Source: an uncultured Spirochaetales bacterium
Lineage (GTDB): Bacteria; Spirochaetota; Spirochaetia; Sphaerochaetales; Sphaerochaetaceae
Reading direction: 5' to 3'
DNA: 64,000 nucleotides
NCBI GenBank assembly: GCA_934276485.1
Contig: CAKQTE010000114.1
Span: 1 to 64,000 of the forward strand
Shown here: piece after piece, positions 16,138 through 24,540 of the stretch
Layout: each line of letters begins with the position of its first letter
Position numbering within the stretch: the stretch's first letter is position 1
The notes under the pieces: generated by a model
Told to the model about the DNA's origin: nothing
What the model saw: only the letters and a program-made list of their open reading frames with translations
The model's database searches: none
Position numbers and translations under genes: made by a program

Positions 16138-16167
16138 ATTATAGCAATATTGTGTAAATAAAATCAA
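16138..16167 (-). promoter_or_regulatory. Promoter of the prfA-prmC-rel operon
   Basis: Minus-strand TTGATT, 18 nt, then TGCTATAAT, a perfect extended -10 (hexamer at 16138-16143). It is about 20 nt upstream of the prfA ATG. Confidence 0.7.
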
Positions 16168-16205
16168 TAATTATAAATTCTTGTAAAATAAGAGATTAAA
16201 CCTTC

Positions 16206-17603
16206 TTAGCTACCGAGTACTTTACTCTCAAGTAGCTCTCCATATTCCTTTAGTTCAAGAAGGATCTTCTTGTCTTCCGCGGTTGTGTCGAGAGAGTTTA
16301 GAAGCTCTTCGACATTTCGCTTGTATTTTTCCATTGAAAGAGCTTCTTGGACAGGAGGATTCAAGAGCCTTAATGCGCAGAAGTTCTTCCATTGATCAAG
16401 CTCGTTCTTGGACAGTGATCTAGGCCAGTTTCTGGCAACTTTCCTCCATAGGAGCTTATGGTACTTGTCGTCATCAAACAAATGCTCTCCAGACTTTAGC
16501 TGGGACTCTGGTGAAAGAGTTCTGATTGTCTTCAAGAGATTCTTGTCGTGATCTGTTATGAAACTGGAATATATAGCAATGTCGGGATCTTCTTGCTTTG
16601 TCTCAAATTGCTTTACTTGTGTTTTCAAATTCTCTTCTGTATAGAGTCCTGTGCTTAGGACTTCTTTTGCTTTTCTATATACTTCTTCTTGTGTAAAACC
16701 AAGTCTCTTCTCACTTTCCCTGTCCAATGTCTTTAGAGGCGCTACAAAAGGACATTTCTTGATATTGATCTTTACAATTCCGCTATCTTCCCAATTGTCC
16801 AAAGATGGATGAGCAGATATTGGGCGCATCAGATCAAAGCAATATACTTCAGAGCCCTTATCTGGCATGAATAGAGGAAGAACAGGATGAGTGTTTCCTT
16901 TTTCGCTAGCAAAGAGTGCTGATGTATATAAAAGTGGGGTGTGATTCAATAAATCTATTTGTTGTGATACTTGAATCTTACCTCTATGATTCAGGGCATA
17001 TTTCCATAGGCTAGGCTGGTTCTTCTTTATAAGCTTTGCAATTGCAATTGTTGCATATACATCAACAAGAGCATCGTGTGCACCTGTTTGGTCTATGTTG
17101 TTCTCTTCCGTTAGGTCAGTAAGCTTGAAAGAGACTGTTCCTGTCTCTGGATTTTTCTTGTCAAAGACCATTCCATTTGGCCTTAGGTCTCTTGTGGCTC
17201 TTACAAGATTGATGATGTCCCAACGAGAACATCTGTTCATGTATTCTCTTTCATATGGATCAAAGAGATTTCGGTATAGTGTTGATCGTATGCATTCATC
17301 ATCGAACTTGATCGAGTTGTATCCCACTGTGATAGTCTCAGGAACCATCATCTCGTCTCTCAAGCGAGAGATCATCTCGCACTCTGGCATGCCTTTGCTG
17401 TTCACAAGCTGTGGCGTTATATGCGTGACTAAGCAAGAACCGGGATTCGGAAGATAATCAGGAGAAAGCCTGGAATACAATAAAATTGGCTCTCCAATTA
17501 TATTGAGATCCATATCTGTTCTTATTGCAGCTGCTTGTGCAATTCTATCATAACGAGGGTTAAGTCCAAAAGTTTCTAAATCATACCAAAGAAAAGTTCT
17601 CAT
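16206..17603 (-). CDS. sbcB: Exodeoxyribonuclease I (SbcB-type 3'-5' exonuclease)
   Basis: A 465-residue protein whose first 200 residues match the DEDDh exonuclease domain of E. coli exonuclease I. It has WYDLETFGLNPRYDRIAQ (first acidic motif), VGYNSIKFDDECIRSTLYRN (second) and DQTGAHDALVDVYATIAIAK (third, with the catalytic His). The rest covers the SH3-like and extended C-terminal regions of ExoI. It degrades single-stranded DNA 3' to 5' and acts in recombination and mismatch repair. ExoI is best known from gammaproteobacteria, so its presence here may reflect transfer. The ATG at 17603 has no ribosome-binding site and lies 9 nt after TGCTATTCT, so the mRNA is probably leaderless. Confidence 0.93.
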   Translation of the reverse strand: MRTFLWYDLETFGLNPRYDRIAQAAAIRTDMDLNIIGEPILLYSRLSPDYLPNPGSCLVTHITPQLVNSKGMPECEMISRLRDEMMVPETITVGYNSIKFDDECIRSTLYRNLFDPYEREYMNRCSRWDIINLVRATRDLRPNGMVFDKKNPETGTVSFKLTDLTEENNIDQTGAHDALVDVYATIAIAKLIKKNQPSLWKYALNHRGKIQVSQQIDLLNHTPLLYTSALFASEKGNTHPVLPLFMPDKGSEVYCFDLMRPISAHPSLDNWEDSGIVKINIKKCPFVAPLKTLDRESEKRLGFTQEEVYRKAKEVLSTGLYTEENLKTQVKQFETKQEDPDIAIYSSFITDHDKNLLKTIRTLSPESQLKSGEHLFDDDKYHKLLWRKVARNWPRSLSKNELDQWKNFCALRLLNPPVQEALSMEKYKRNVEELLNSLDTTAEDKKILLELKEYGELLESKVLGS

Positions 17604-17612
17604 ACCATTAAT

Positions 17613-17621
17613 AGAATAGCA
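17613..17621 (-). promoter_or_regulatory. Extended -10 element of sbcB
   Basis: Minus-strand TGCTATTCT ends 9 nt before the sbcB ATG with no Shine-Dalgarno sequence between, implying a leader of 0-3 nt. Confidence 0.45.
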
Positions 17622-17673
17622 AGAAAAACGAAAAGTTTTACATTGAAGATGAAGAAATAGTTGTTTTTTGTTC

Positions 17674-17679
17674 TAAAAT
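17674..17679 (+). promoter_or_regulatory. -10 element of the exported-protein gene, leaderless start
   Basis: TAAAAT (17674-17679) is 6 nt before the ATG at 17686. No clear -35 and no Shine-Dalgarno sequence is seen. Confidence 0.4.
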
Positions 17680-17685
17680 AAGATT

Positions 17686-18324
17686 ATGAAACGAACTATA
17701 AGACGACTTTTAATCTTTACTTTGATTCTATTTTTAGCTTTCCCAGCTATCTTTGCAGACAGCATGGATGTAAAAGCATTCTTTCTCAATGACTTAAAGC
17801 CTCCAATGCTAGCTATTGCATCATCTTATGTAAATGTTCCAAAGATCAACTTAAATGGTATTACCTACACAAAGGGGAAAGGTTTTCTTCCGAGTCGTAT
17901 TGAGTTTGATTCTTCTGATGTATCTTTATATAGAGATGAATTGTTGAATCCAGCATCTGATGGCATCTTGGGTTTTCTCTCGTCTTTAACATCAAGCTTG
18001 TCGCCAGTTCGAGCAGAGGCTGATAAAGCCTTGAGTGAGAGAGACTTTCAAAGAGGAGAGTTTGTCGTGGATGGTTATGTGAACATTGAGGGAGGAGAAC
18101 AATTCTCTCTTTCGCTTTTTCTGTTCTATAAGGATTTTTCATCCATATCTGGCTTTGTTGATGGCCAGATTTGTATATCAGGAGATAATGATATTGCTCT
18201 TGTATTTTCATTCTCTGTTAGAGGGGCAGAAAACAGGAAAATAATACTTGATGATATGGATGTGAAAATAAATGGAGACTCTGTTAATATTAAGTCTATG
18301 ATGATATCCTTTAAGGAGTTTTAG
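17686..18324 (+). CDS. Exported protein of unknown function upstream of hexokinase
   Basis: A 212-residue protein with an N-terminal signal peptide (basic KRTIRRLL followed by FTLILFLAFPAIFA, cleavage expected after IFA). The mature part has no family I recognise and looks like a soluble, mostly beta periplasmic or surface protein (FVVDGYVNIEGGEQFSLS, ISGDNDIALVFSFS). It is followed after 9 nt by the hexokinase gene, whose ribosome-binding site lies within the intergenic bases, so the two are cotranscribed. The start codon sits 6 nt after TAAAAT with no ribosome-binding site. Confidence 0.75.
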   Translation: MKRTIRRLLIFTLILFLAFPAIFADSMDVKAFFLNDLKPPMLAIASSYVNVPKINLNGITYTKGKGFLPSRIEFDSSDVSLYRDELLNPASDGILGFLSSLTSSLSPVRAEADKALSERDFQRGEFVVDGYVNIEGGEQFSLSLFLFYKDFSSISGFVDGQICISGDNDIALVFSFSVRGAENRKIILDDMDVKINGDSVNIKSMMISFKEF

Positions 18325-18333
18325 GAGAACTTT

Positions 18334-19626
18334 ATGGATAAGACAGGCGCTTTTCTAGAAAAGCATATGCTATATGCAGAACAAATAGATGAGAATAAGC
18401 TTTTGGATCTATTCAAGAGCGAGATGAAGAAGGGACTTGCTGGCGAGCCATCATCTCTTCAGATGATTGCAACTTACATCTCTCCAGATGCGGAGATCAA
18501 GCCAGGTGAGAGCGTCATCGTTCTTGATGCAGGTGGCACAAACTTCAGAACATGTCTTGTTACATTCGATTCTGGCAGAAAGCCTGTCATTTCAGACTTT
18601 CAGAAAACAAGAATGCCTGGTATCGAGAGAGAGGTTAGTGCTGCAGAGTTCTATTCTATTCTTGCAGACAATGTTGAGCGCTTGATCGATAAAGCTGATA
18701 AGATTGGATTCTGTTTTTCATATGCAGCAGAGATTCTAGAGAACCACGATGGAATTCCTCTATTGTTTTCAAAGGAAATAAAGGCGCCAGAGGTTATTGG
18801 AACAAGATTGGGAGAGAACCTTCTTAAAGAGCTTGCAAGAAGAGGATACGATGTATCCAAAAAGAAGGTATCCATTCTAAATGATACTGTAGCAACACTT
18901 CTTGCTGCTAAGAGTGCATTCCCTGAAAATGCATCTGGTTATGTTGGATTTATCTTGGGAACAGGTACCAATACAGCTTATTCTGAGATTACAAGAAACA
19001 TCACAAAGCTTGGTAAGGATAGTGGAGAAAAGCAGATAGTCAATGTCGAGTCCGGATGCTTGAAGCTCGAAGTAGGCGACCTGGATCACGAATATATGCT
19101 TACTACAAAGGATCCTAACAACTACCACTTAGAAAAGAAGATTTCTGGCGCATACCTTGGTGGATTTGCTTCTCTTGTAATTGAGAAAGCTATCGAAGAG
19201 GGAGTGTTGTCTCAAGAGTTTGCATCTAGATTCCATAAGATCGAGAAGCTAAATACTACAAGGATGTCTCACTATCTGGAGATGCCACATAATGCTGATT
19301 ATGACCTGGTTAAGTGTGTTGATGGTTTGGAAGATGATGCTATTGCTCTATATAGAATCATAAAGTCAATCATCGAAAGAGCTGCTAAGCTTACTGCTAT
19401 CAACCTAACTGCTGCTGTTCTTTCATCCGGCGCTGGCACAAATCCAAGACTGCCAGTTGTAATCAACGCTGATGGTACAACTTTCTACAAGACAGCATTC
19501 TTGGAGTTCTATACAAGGCTTTACTTGGATAGAATCCTCGAAGAAGGCTTTGGAAGATATTTCGAGATTGTAAATGTTGATTCATCTCCAACAATTGGAG
19601 CTGCTATTGCTGGTTTGGGTCTATAA
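18334..19626 (+). CDS. Hexokinase (eukaryote-like family, spirochaete type)
   Basis: A 430-residue kinase that phosphorylates glucose and related hexoses with ATP, the entry step of glycolysis. It shows the actin-fold phosphate-binding motif VLDAGGTNFRTCLV, the second nucleotide motif VGFILGTGTNTAY, the catalytic region LNDTVATLLAAKSAF and a C-terminal adenosine motif SSGAGTNPRLP. The length and motif spacing match the hexokinase family also found in eukaryotes and treponemes, rather than the shorter bacterial ROK glucokinases. Excellent ribosome-binding site (AGGAG) before ATG 18334. The pyridoxal kinase gene follows 5 nt later. Confidence 0.92.
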   Translation: MDKTGAFLEKHMLYAEQIDENKLLDLFKSEMKKGLAGEPSSLQMIATYISPDAEIKPGESVIVLDAGGTNFRTCLVTFDSGRKPVISDFQKTRMPGIEREVSAAEFYSILADNVERLIDKADKIGFCFSYAAEILENHDGIPLLFSKEIKAPEVIGTRLGENLLKELARRGYDVSKKKVSILNDTVATLLAAKSAFPENASGYVGFILGTGTNTAYSEITRNITKLGKDSGEKQIVNVESGCLKLEVGDLDHEYMLTTKDPNNYHLEKKISGAYLGGFASLVIEKAIEEGVLSQEFASRFHKIEKLNTTRMSHYLEMPHNADYDLVKCVDGLEDDAIALYRIIKSIIERAAKLTAINLTAAVLSSGAGTNPRLPVVINADGTTFYKTAFLEFYTRLYLDRILEEGFGRYFEIVNVDSSPTIGAAIAGLGL

Positions 19627-19631
19627 GCTAG

Positions 19632-20453
19632 ATGAGTAAGCTCGCTTTGGCAATTCACGATCTCTCGTGTTATGCGAAGTCTTCCTTAACAGTGGTTCTT
19701 CCTGTCCTGGAAGCTTTGTCAGTAGAATGTGCAGTTTTACCAACTGCACTTCTTTCTACGCAAACAGATGGCTTTGATTCCTTATATTTCCAAGATGAAA
19801 CAGATGCTATGAAAGAGATAGCTAAAAAGCATGACGAATTAAAGCTTGAATATGATGGTATATATTCAGGATTCCTAGGCTCTGTGGAACAAGTGGAGAT
19901 CGTGGAATCGATTATCAAAAAGCATAATGCCTTGTCTCTTGTGGATCCTGTTCTTGGGGACAATGGTGCGCTTTATCAGACAATGACAGAGAGGCATGTC
20001 GATGCTATGAAAGAGCTAGTTCATCTCGCAGATATCATAACGCCTAACTATACAGAAGCAGGACTCTTGATGGGAAAGACTCTTGATGAGTCTGCCAATC
20101 AACGTGATATTAAAGAGATTGTTGATGCTCTATTAAAGCTCGGCCCTGATAAAGGAGTGATCACAAGTGTTCCTCTTGCGCTCGGATCGAGGGCTAACAT
20201 TGCATACAAAGATGGTAATTTCAGAATATTCTCATTTGATGAGCTGAACGTATCATATCCGGGAGCTGGCGACTTGTTTGCATCTGTATTGTTCTCTCTT
20301 ATTTTGAATGGAAAGGATTTCTTTCTTGCATCTCAAATTGCAACTCAGATATCTACAGAAGCCGTGCGCTATGCACATATGACAAATAGAGAGAGAAGGA
20401 TGGGAATATCCCTTGTGCGTGTTTTTGATGAGATCAAGAGGCGAATGCTATGA
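19632..20453 (+). CDS. Pyridoxal/pyridoxamine kinase
   Basis: A 273-residue PfkB/ribokinase-fold kinase of the PdxK/PdxY type, phosphorylating vitamin B6 vitamers to make PLP. It has the typical N-terminus ALAIHDLSCYAKSSLTVVLP, YDGIYSGFLGSVEQVEI, DPVLGDNGALY, DIITPNYTEAGLLMG and the C-terminal anion-hole motif YPGAGDLFASVLF. It supplies the cofactor for GlyA and the aminotransferase in this window. It lies between hexokinase and the nucleosidase, overlapping the latter by 4 nt. Confidence 0.9.
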   Translation: MSKLALAIHDLSCYAKSSLTVVLPVLEALSVECAVLPTALLSTQTDGFDSLYFQDETDAMKEIAKKHDELKLEYDGIYSGFLGSVEQVEIVESIIKKHNALSLVDPVLGDNGALYQTMTERHVDAMKELVHLADIITPNYTEAGLLMGKTLDESANQRDIKEIVDALLKLGPDKGVITSVPLALGSRANIAYKDGNFRIFSFDELNVSYPGAGDLFASVLFSLILNGKDFFLASQIATQISTEAVRYAHMTNRERRMGISLVRVFDEIKRRML

Positions 20454-21025
20454 GAAGAGTTCTACTGCTTGCATCAGACAAAGGGGAGCTAAAAGGCTTT
20501 GGGGACGAGTATCTAAAAGCCATTACTGGAGTTGGACCTGTGATGGCTGCAGCAACTGCTGCTATGTATATTGAGCGATATAAGCCGGATTTGGTTGTGA
20601 ATGTAGGAAGTGCTGGAGCTGTTTTGGAAAGCTTGAATGTAGGAGATGCATATTCATTTTCAACTATTGTTACACCTGACCAAAATCTCTCAGCATTCCA
20701 CGTCAAGCTTGGTTCTACTCTTGATGATAAGCGTACAACAGTTGGCGCTCTTTCCTCTTTGGATAGCGAATCTGGATTGGTATTAGGCTCAAGTGGTACC
20801 TTCTATAAAACCATCCAAGGTTGGCACAAGGATATGTCTGTGGACTCTGCGGACATGGAAGGCTATGGAGTTGCTGTCGCATGTGTAAAGGCCGGTGTTC
20901 CTTTTTTATGTATAAAGCTTATTACGGATAAGCTTGGAGATGGAAGTTCGGTTGGTAAAATCAACTTCAATCTAAGAGCTGGAAGAGAAAACCTTATTGA
21001 TCTTGTGAAGACGAAATTAGCTTAA
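20450..21025 (+). CDS. MTA/SAH nucleosidase-like nucleoside phosphorylase family protein
   Basis: A 191-residue member of the PNP/UDP superfamily, shorter than typical MTA/SAH nucleosidases (about 230). It has VGPVMAAATAAMYI, LVVNVGSAGAVL and the signature MEGYGVAVACVKAGVPFLC followed by KLITDKLGD, where the catalytic Asp is expected. It probably cleaves purine nucleosides such as methylthioadenosine or S-adenosylhomocysteine; futalosine or inosine hydrolysis cannot be excluded. It overlaps the pyridoxal kinase gene by 4 nt. Its 3' end overlaps the convergent patatin gene by 32 nt. Confidence 0.82.
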   Translation: MRRVLLLASDKGELKGFGDEYLKAITGVGPVMAAATAAMYIERYKPDLVVNVGSAGAVLESLNVGDAYSFSTIVTPDQNLSAFHVKLGSTLDDKRTTVGALSSLDSESGLVLGSSGTFYKTIQGWHKDMSVDSADMEGYGVAVACVKAGVPFLCIKLITDKLGDGSSVGKINFNLRAGRENLIDLVKTKLA

Positions 21026-22181
21026 CATCCTCTGGCTTATCCAAAAGATTGCTGCCATTAGAGAGCTTTATCGAATTATGCGTAGGTTCTTCTGAAAGTT
21101 CCTTTAGGTATGCCATGATATCGTCTTCCTTAGCTAGAAACGTATCTCCTGCAGCTTTCAAGAGCTGTTCCTTTGCCTCTATTGATATATCGTCAAGTTT
21201 TATCTTCTTGGTTAGCACTGGTGCCCAAATACGAGTGTATCGTAAGTCTTTTATACTTGGCACGATTTCGTCAACCATAGCAAGCTGTCCCTCTGAATAT
21301 GCTTTATATAGAGGGCTTGCCCATGCAATTGCGCCTTGTGTGTAGCTCTGGACATCAACAGAGTGCTTAGGTGCACATGTAGATAGGCTTAGAATTCGGT
21401 ATTCATCAGCATTTGGATATAGCTTTCTTGCTTCCTTATATGCAAGGAGCGTTGGGTTGTTTGCAACAACACCGCCATCAATTAGGGACAGTACCTCTCC
21501 TGTTTCCCTATCTATCAGGTTAGATGCTGGAAAATATGTAGGAGCCGCTGAGGAGGCTCTAGCTGCTTCTGAACACAAGAATCCATGACTGTCGCGAGAC
21601 GAGAAGATATATGGCATCGATGTATTTGTCTCATATGCAACGGCAATTGTCGGAACCAGACACTCATCAAGGCGTGTATCTCCAAGAGCTTCTGTCAGAA
21701 ACTCTTCTAGTGATTTTCCATCATATTTATCTGAAAATACCGGTCCGAACAAACTCTTTAGGTGATGAGGTTGCTTGAATATGTCTCCACTACGATTCAG
21801 ATACATTGCCAATAGTGCATCCGATGCGGCTAATGGCTCGATATCACCCTTGTAGATTTGCTCTTCTTTCTTGAAGAATCGTCCAATTATATGTTTTTCA
21901 AATACGGGATATTTTCCCTCTTGCTTTGTTAGTATTCCTTCCTTGATAGGGCTTGTTAAGGCAAGTGCGATCAAGGCTCCTGTACTTGTTCCTGCAACTA
22001 GGTCAAAGTGTGAATAAAAAGGGCGATCATCGCCAAAATCCTCGCCCAGAATGGTGTCCATCTTATTGATCAGATATGCCGGTATAATACCTCGCATACC
22101 TCCTCCATCTATCGAGAGGATGTATCTGATCTCCTTTTTTGTCTCTTTTTTATTCTGCTGAAAGATGTTCCATTTACCCAT
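20994..22181 (-). CDS. Patatin-like phospholipase
   Basis: A 395-residue patatin-family lipid acyl hydrolase. The oxyanion hole motif is ILSIDGGGMRGIIPAYLI, the nucleophile elbow is VAGTSTGALIALAL (Ser of GTSTG) and the catalytic dyad Asp is in SLIDGGVVANNPT. Such cytoplasmic enzymes release fatty acids from phospholipids; the arrangement fits the CapV/FabD-like broad group, but no anti-phage partner (cyclase) is near. Start chosen at ATG 22181; a GTG at 22205 is also in frame. It diverges from the radical SAM gene by 29 nt. Confidence 0.88.
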   Translation of the reverse strand: MGKWNIFQQNKKETKKEIRYILSIDGGGMRGIIPAYLINKMDTILGEDFGDDRPFYSHFDLVAGTSTGALIALALTSPIKEGILTKQEGKYPVFEKHIIGRFFKKEEQIYKGDIEPLAASDALLAMYLNRSGDIFKQPHHLKSLFGPVFSDKYDGKSLEEFLTEALGDTRLDECLVPTIAVAYETNTSMPYIFSSRDSHGFLCSEAARASSAAPTYFPASNLIDRETGEVLSLIDGGVVANNPTLLAYKEARKLYPNADEYRILSLSTCAPKHSVDVQSYTQGAIAWASPLYKAYSEGQLAMVDEIVPSIKDLRYTRIWAPVLTKKIKLDDISIEAKEQLLKAAGDTFLAKEDDIMAYLKELSEEPTHNSIKLSNGSNLLDKPEDVKLISSSQDQ

Positions 22182-22202
22182 ATCACAAAATTTTGTTATA
22201 TT
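22174..22202 (+). promoter_or_regulatory. Promoter of the radical SAM gene, leaderless start
   Basis: TTACCC (22174-22179), 17 nt, TATATT (22197-22202) preceded by TG to form an extended -10 TGTTATATT. The ATG at 22211 follows 8 nt later with no ribosome-binding site. Confidence 0.5.
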
Positions 22203-22210
22203 CACACTCG

Positions 22211-23164
22211 ATGGTCAACAGATTGTATTATTCAAGTTGCGCCATTTGTCCTAATGAGTGTAAAGTTGATAGAACAAATGGGCAGATAGGTATATGTAAA
22301 CAAAGTGATAAAGTAAAGATTGCATGGTCTGGTCTGCATAGAGGTGAAGAACCTCCAATTACAGGCGAGCATGGTTCTGGCATGATATTCTTCACCGGCT
22401 GTCCTTTGCATTGTGCATATTGCCAAAATAGGCAGATCTCCGGATCCGATGGTGAGAACTATGGCTTTGAAGTTACGGAAGAAGAGCTAGCAAATTTGAT
22501 GCTTGATCTTCAAGCGATGGGAGCTCAGACACTTAATCTTGTTACTGGTACCCACTTTATACCATCCATTGTAGAAGCTCTGGACATTGCGAAAGAGCGA
22601 GGCTTTTCGCTTCCTGTCGTATGGAATAGCTCTGGGTATGAAAATACAACAGGCTTGGAATTGATCGATAAATATATCGACATATACCTACTTGATGGAA
22701 AGACACTCTCGAAGAAAACTGCAAAGAAGTTCTGTGGACGCGAGCGCTATGCAGAATGCATAGAGGATGTAATGGATTATGTTGCATCCAGGCACCCTAA
22801 GACAGATCTAGATGAGATGAAAGGAACGATCCTAAGGCATTTGGTATTTCCTGGGGAGATAGATGCTACAAAGGAATTTCTCGAACTTTATGCACGTAAG
22901 TACAAGGATAAGTTTTTCTTGTCCTTGATGGTTCAATTTGTACCACCTAAGGAAGATCCATCGCTAAAGGCAATATCTGACGATGAATATGATGACTTGA
23001 TCGAATACTTGGAAGAGCTCGATATCGAGGATGGATTTGCACAAGAAAAGGGCGAGGACGACATATTATGGATCCCTGACTTTACAGAGGATGTTCCATT
23101 TCCTTCTTCTTTTGCCGATCCTAGCCCTTATTTTCTAGAGCTTAAGAAAATCAAGCTCCAATAA
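22211..23164 (+). CDS. Radical SAM protein, PflA-like (PflX type)
   Basis: A 317-residue radical SAM enzyme with an N-terminal cysteine cluster (CAICPNECKVD, GICKQS) and the [4Fe-4S]/SAM motif CPLHCAYCQN within FFTGCPLHCAYCQNRQISG. The C-terminal part is the usual partial TIM barrel (NLVTGTHFIPSIVEAL, LPVVWNSSGYE, DIYLLDGK, LRHLVFPG). This is the architecture of putative pyruvate-formate-lyase-activating-like proteins; the actual substrate is unknown. An earlier in-frame ATG at 22139 lies inside the divergent patatin gene; the ATG at 22211 gives the family N-terminus and follows an extended -10. Its 3' end overlaps pyrH by 14 nt. Confidence 0.85.
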   Translation: MVNRLYYSSCAICPNECKVDRTNGQIGICKQSDKVKIAWSGLHRGEEPPITGEHGSGMIFFTGCPLHCAYCQNRQISGSDGENYGFEVTEEELANLMLDLQAMGAQTLNLVTGTHFIPSIVEALDIAKERGFSLPVVWNSSGYENTTGLELIDKYIDIYLLDGKTLSKKTAKKFCGRERYAECIEDVMDYVASRHPKTDLDEMKGTILRHLVFPGEIDATKEFLELYARKYKDKFFLSLMVQFVPPKEDPSLKAISDDEYDDLIEYLEELDIEDGFAQEKGEDDILWIPDFTEDVPFPSSFADPSPYFLELKKIKLQ

Positions 23165-23840
23165 TGGTTCCGAAGAACTCCTTTCCTTCAAGGATAGCAA
23201 GTGTGTTTTCGATGTTTCTGCCATCTGCACAAACAACACGCATCTCTGCTTCCTCTGCAAGCTTTGAAGCAACCGGATCGAAAGGAGTGTTCTTTCCAGG
23301 AACCCACTCATCGCCAACCATAGCTCTGAAGTCTTTCCATAAGATGGAATCGATAGGCTTTGCATCTGGATTCTTTCTTGGGTCATCTGTATATACCTTA
23401 GCAATATTGGAAAGGTTTACAACAAGCTTTCCTCCAAACTTCTTAGCTAGGTAAACTGCATCTGTATCTGTTGAGAAACCTGGCTTCCATCCTCCTGCAA
23501 CAAGAATTCTTCCCTTGAATGGGATATCTACAGTTGGATCTGTTACGAGTTCGTCTTCGCAATAGTCTGAGAAGATGCCCTTTAGAAGCATTCCGTTAAG
23601 GTGTGTTGCCTTGATTCCAATCCAGTCCTGGATGTTTGCGTCCCCTTCCTCTCTAACTTCTCTGTATCCACCTTGCCAAATACGAGCAGGAGCACCACCG
23701 CCTGTGACAAATATAAGCTTATCTAATGGATTTCTTTTCAAATAATCCACAATAGCGCTTCTGAAAGCTTTCAAGAACTCTGTATCTACCTTGTCTGGAG
23801 CAATGATTGATCCACCAACAGAAAGAACAGTCAAATTCAT
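23151..23840 (-). CDS. pyrH: UMP kinase, archaeal-like form
   Basis: A 229-residue amino-acid-kinase-fold enzyme converting UMP to UDP. Motifs: LSVGGSIIAPDKVD at the N-terminus, FVTGGGAPARIWQGGYREV, ILVAGGWKPGFSTDTDAVYLA and IAKVYTDDPRKNPDAKPID. The short N-terminus and the GGWKPGFSTD segment resemble archaeal PyrH rather than the standard bacterial hexamer. It completes the pyrimidine pathway encoded at 39248-45227. AAGGAG precedes the ATG at 23840. Confidence 0.88.
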   Translation of the reverse strand: MNLTVLSVGGSIIAPDKVDTEFLKAFRSAIVDYLKRNPLDKLIFVTGGGAPARIWQGGYREVREEGDANIQDWIGIKATHLNGMLLKGIFSDYCEDELVTDPTVDIPFKGRILVAGGWKPGFSTDTDAVYLAKKFGGKLVVNLSNIAKVYTDDPRKNPDAKPIDSILWKDFRAMVGDEWVPGKNTPFDPVASKLAEEAEMRVVCADGRNIENTLAILEGKEFFGTIIGA

Positions 23841-24043
23841 TATCTATCTCCTTATCGAAATGATTATGAATGTTCTTTTTTATAAAGACAATAGATTAGC
23901 GTTTGCCGTGTTTGTTGCTGGTACATAAATGGATTTTATATGCATAAATCCATCGAAAATAACAATTTTCAACTTTTTTAAGGAATTTTCTCAAAATCAC
24001 TAGCAAAAACTTGAGTTTTGGACCTTTAAGAGTAGGAGGTCAT
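23841..24043. other. Intergenic region between divergent pyrH and ssb
   Basis: It contains an 8-bp inverted repeat (ATGGATTT 23929-23936, AAATCCAT 23946-23953) and a promoter-like TTGCCG near 23903 with a TGGTACATA extended -10 towards ssb. The ssb ribosome-binding site GGAGG lies at its end. No gene is seen. Confidence 0.35.
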
Positions 24044-24469
24044 ATGATCAATCACTTAAATAGTCTTCTAATTGAAGGAGTAATGGTCAATAACCCAGAG
24101 GTTGTTGCTCACGTCAAGAAGGATCCGGAAGTCAAACTTGTTAAGTTTACTATCGCCAATGATTACTACTATGTAGGAACAGATGGAAGCAAGAAAAAAG
24201 ATACTCTTTTCTTGACTGTTCAAACATGGGGAGGGCTAGCTGACCGCTGTCTAATTCAGATGTCTAAGGGCATGACTGTTAGGGTTGTTGGAAAATTGAA
24301 GATGCGCACATGGGAAACAGAAGGAGGAGAAAAGCGCTCTGTCATCGAACTAGTTGCTAAGCATATTGAATATCGCAAGAGCAAGAAGAGTAAGGTCGAG
24401 GTATTGGAGGTTACAGAGGAGGAAGAAGAAACTGTAGTTAGTGAATCAGAAGTATTCTATGTAATATAA
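24044..24469 (+). CDS. ssb: Single-stranded DNA-binding protein
   Basis: A 141-residue OB-fold protein that coats single-stranded DNA in replication and repair. The N-terminal about 110 residues show the SSB pattern: NSLLIEGVMVNNPEVV, VKFTIANDYYYV, LFLTVQTWGGLADRC, KGMTVRVVGKLKMRTWE, IELVAKHIEYR. The tail is short and acidic (EEEEETVVSESEVFYVI) but lacks the usual DDDIPF-type tip that recruits partner proteins; a hydrophobic FYVI end may substitute. ATG 24044 has GGAGG 5 nt upstream; an earlier in-frame start at 24011 has none. Confidence 0.85.
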   Translation: MINHLNSLLIEGVMVNNPEVVAHVKKDPEVKLVKFTIANDYYYVGTDGSKKKDTLFLTVQTWGGLADRCLIQMSKGMTVRVVGKLKMRTWETEGGEKRSVIELVAKHIEYRKSKKSKVEVLEVTEEEEETVVSESEVFYVI

Positions 24470-24507
24470 TTCTGAATTCGGTATATAATTATGTATATTT
24501 ATATACA

Positions 24508-24535
24508 AAAGGCTTGGGCAAACGCTCAAGCCTTT
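24508..24535. terminator. Bidirectional terminator after ssb and the convergent lipoprotein gene
   Basis: AAAGGCTTGGGC pairs with GCTCAAGCCTTT across a 4-nt AAAC loop (12 bp with one wobble), flanked by A/T runs. Confidence 0.85.
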
Positions 24536-24540
24536 AACTC

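Noticed and set aside
20994..22181. Patatin as part of a CBASS-type defence system
   Set aside because: No nucleotidyltransferase/cyclase or ubiquitin-like partner gene is adjacent; neighbours are housekeeping genes.
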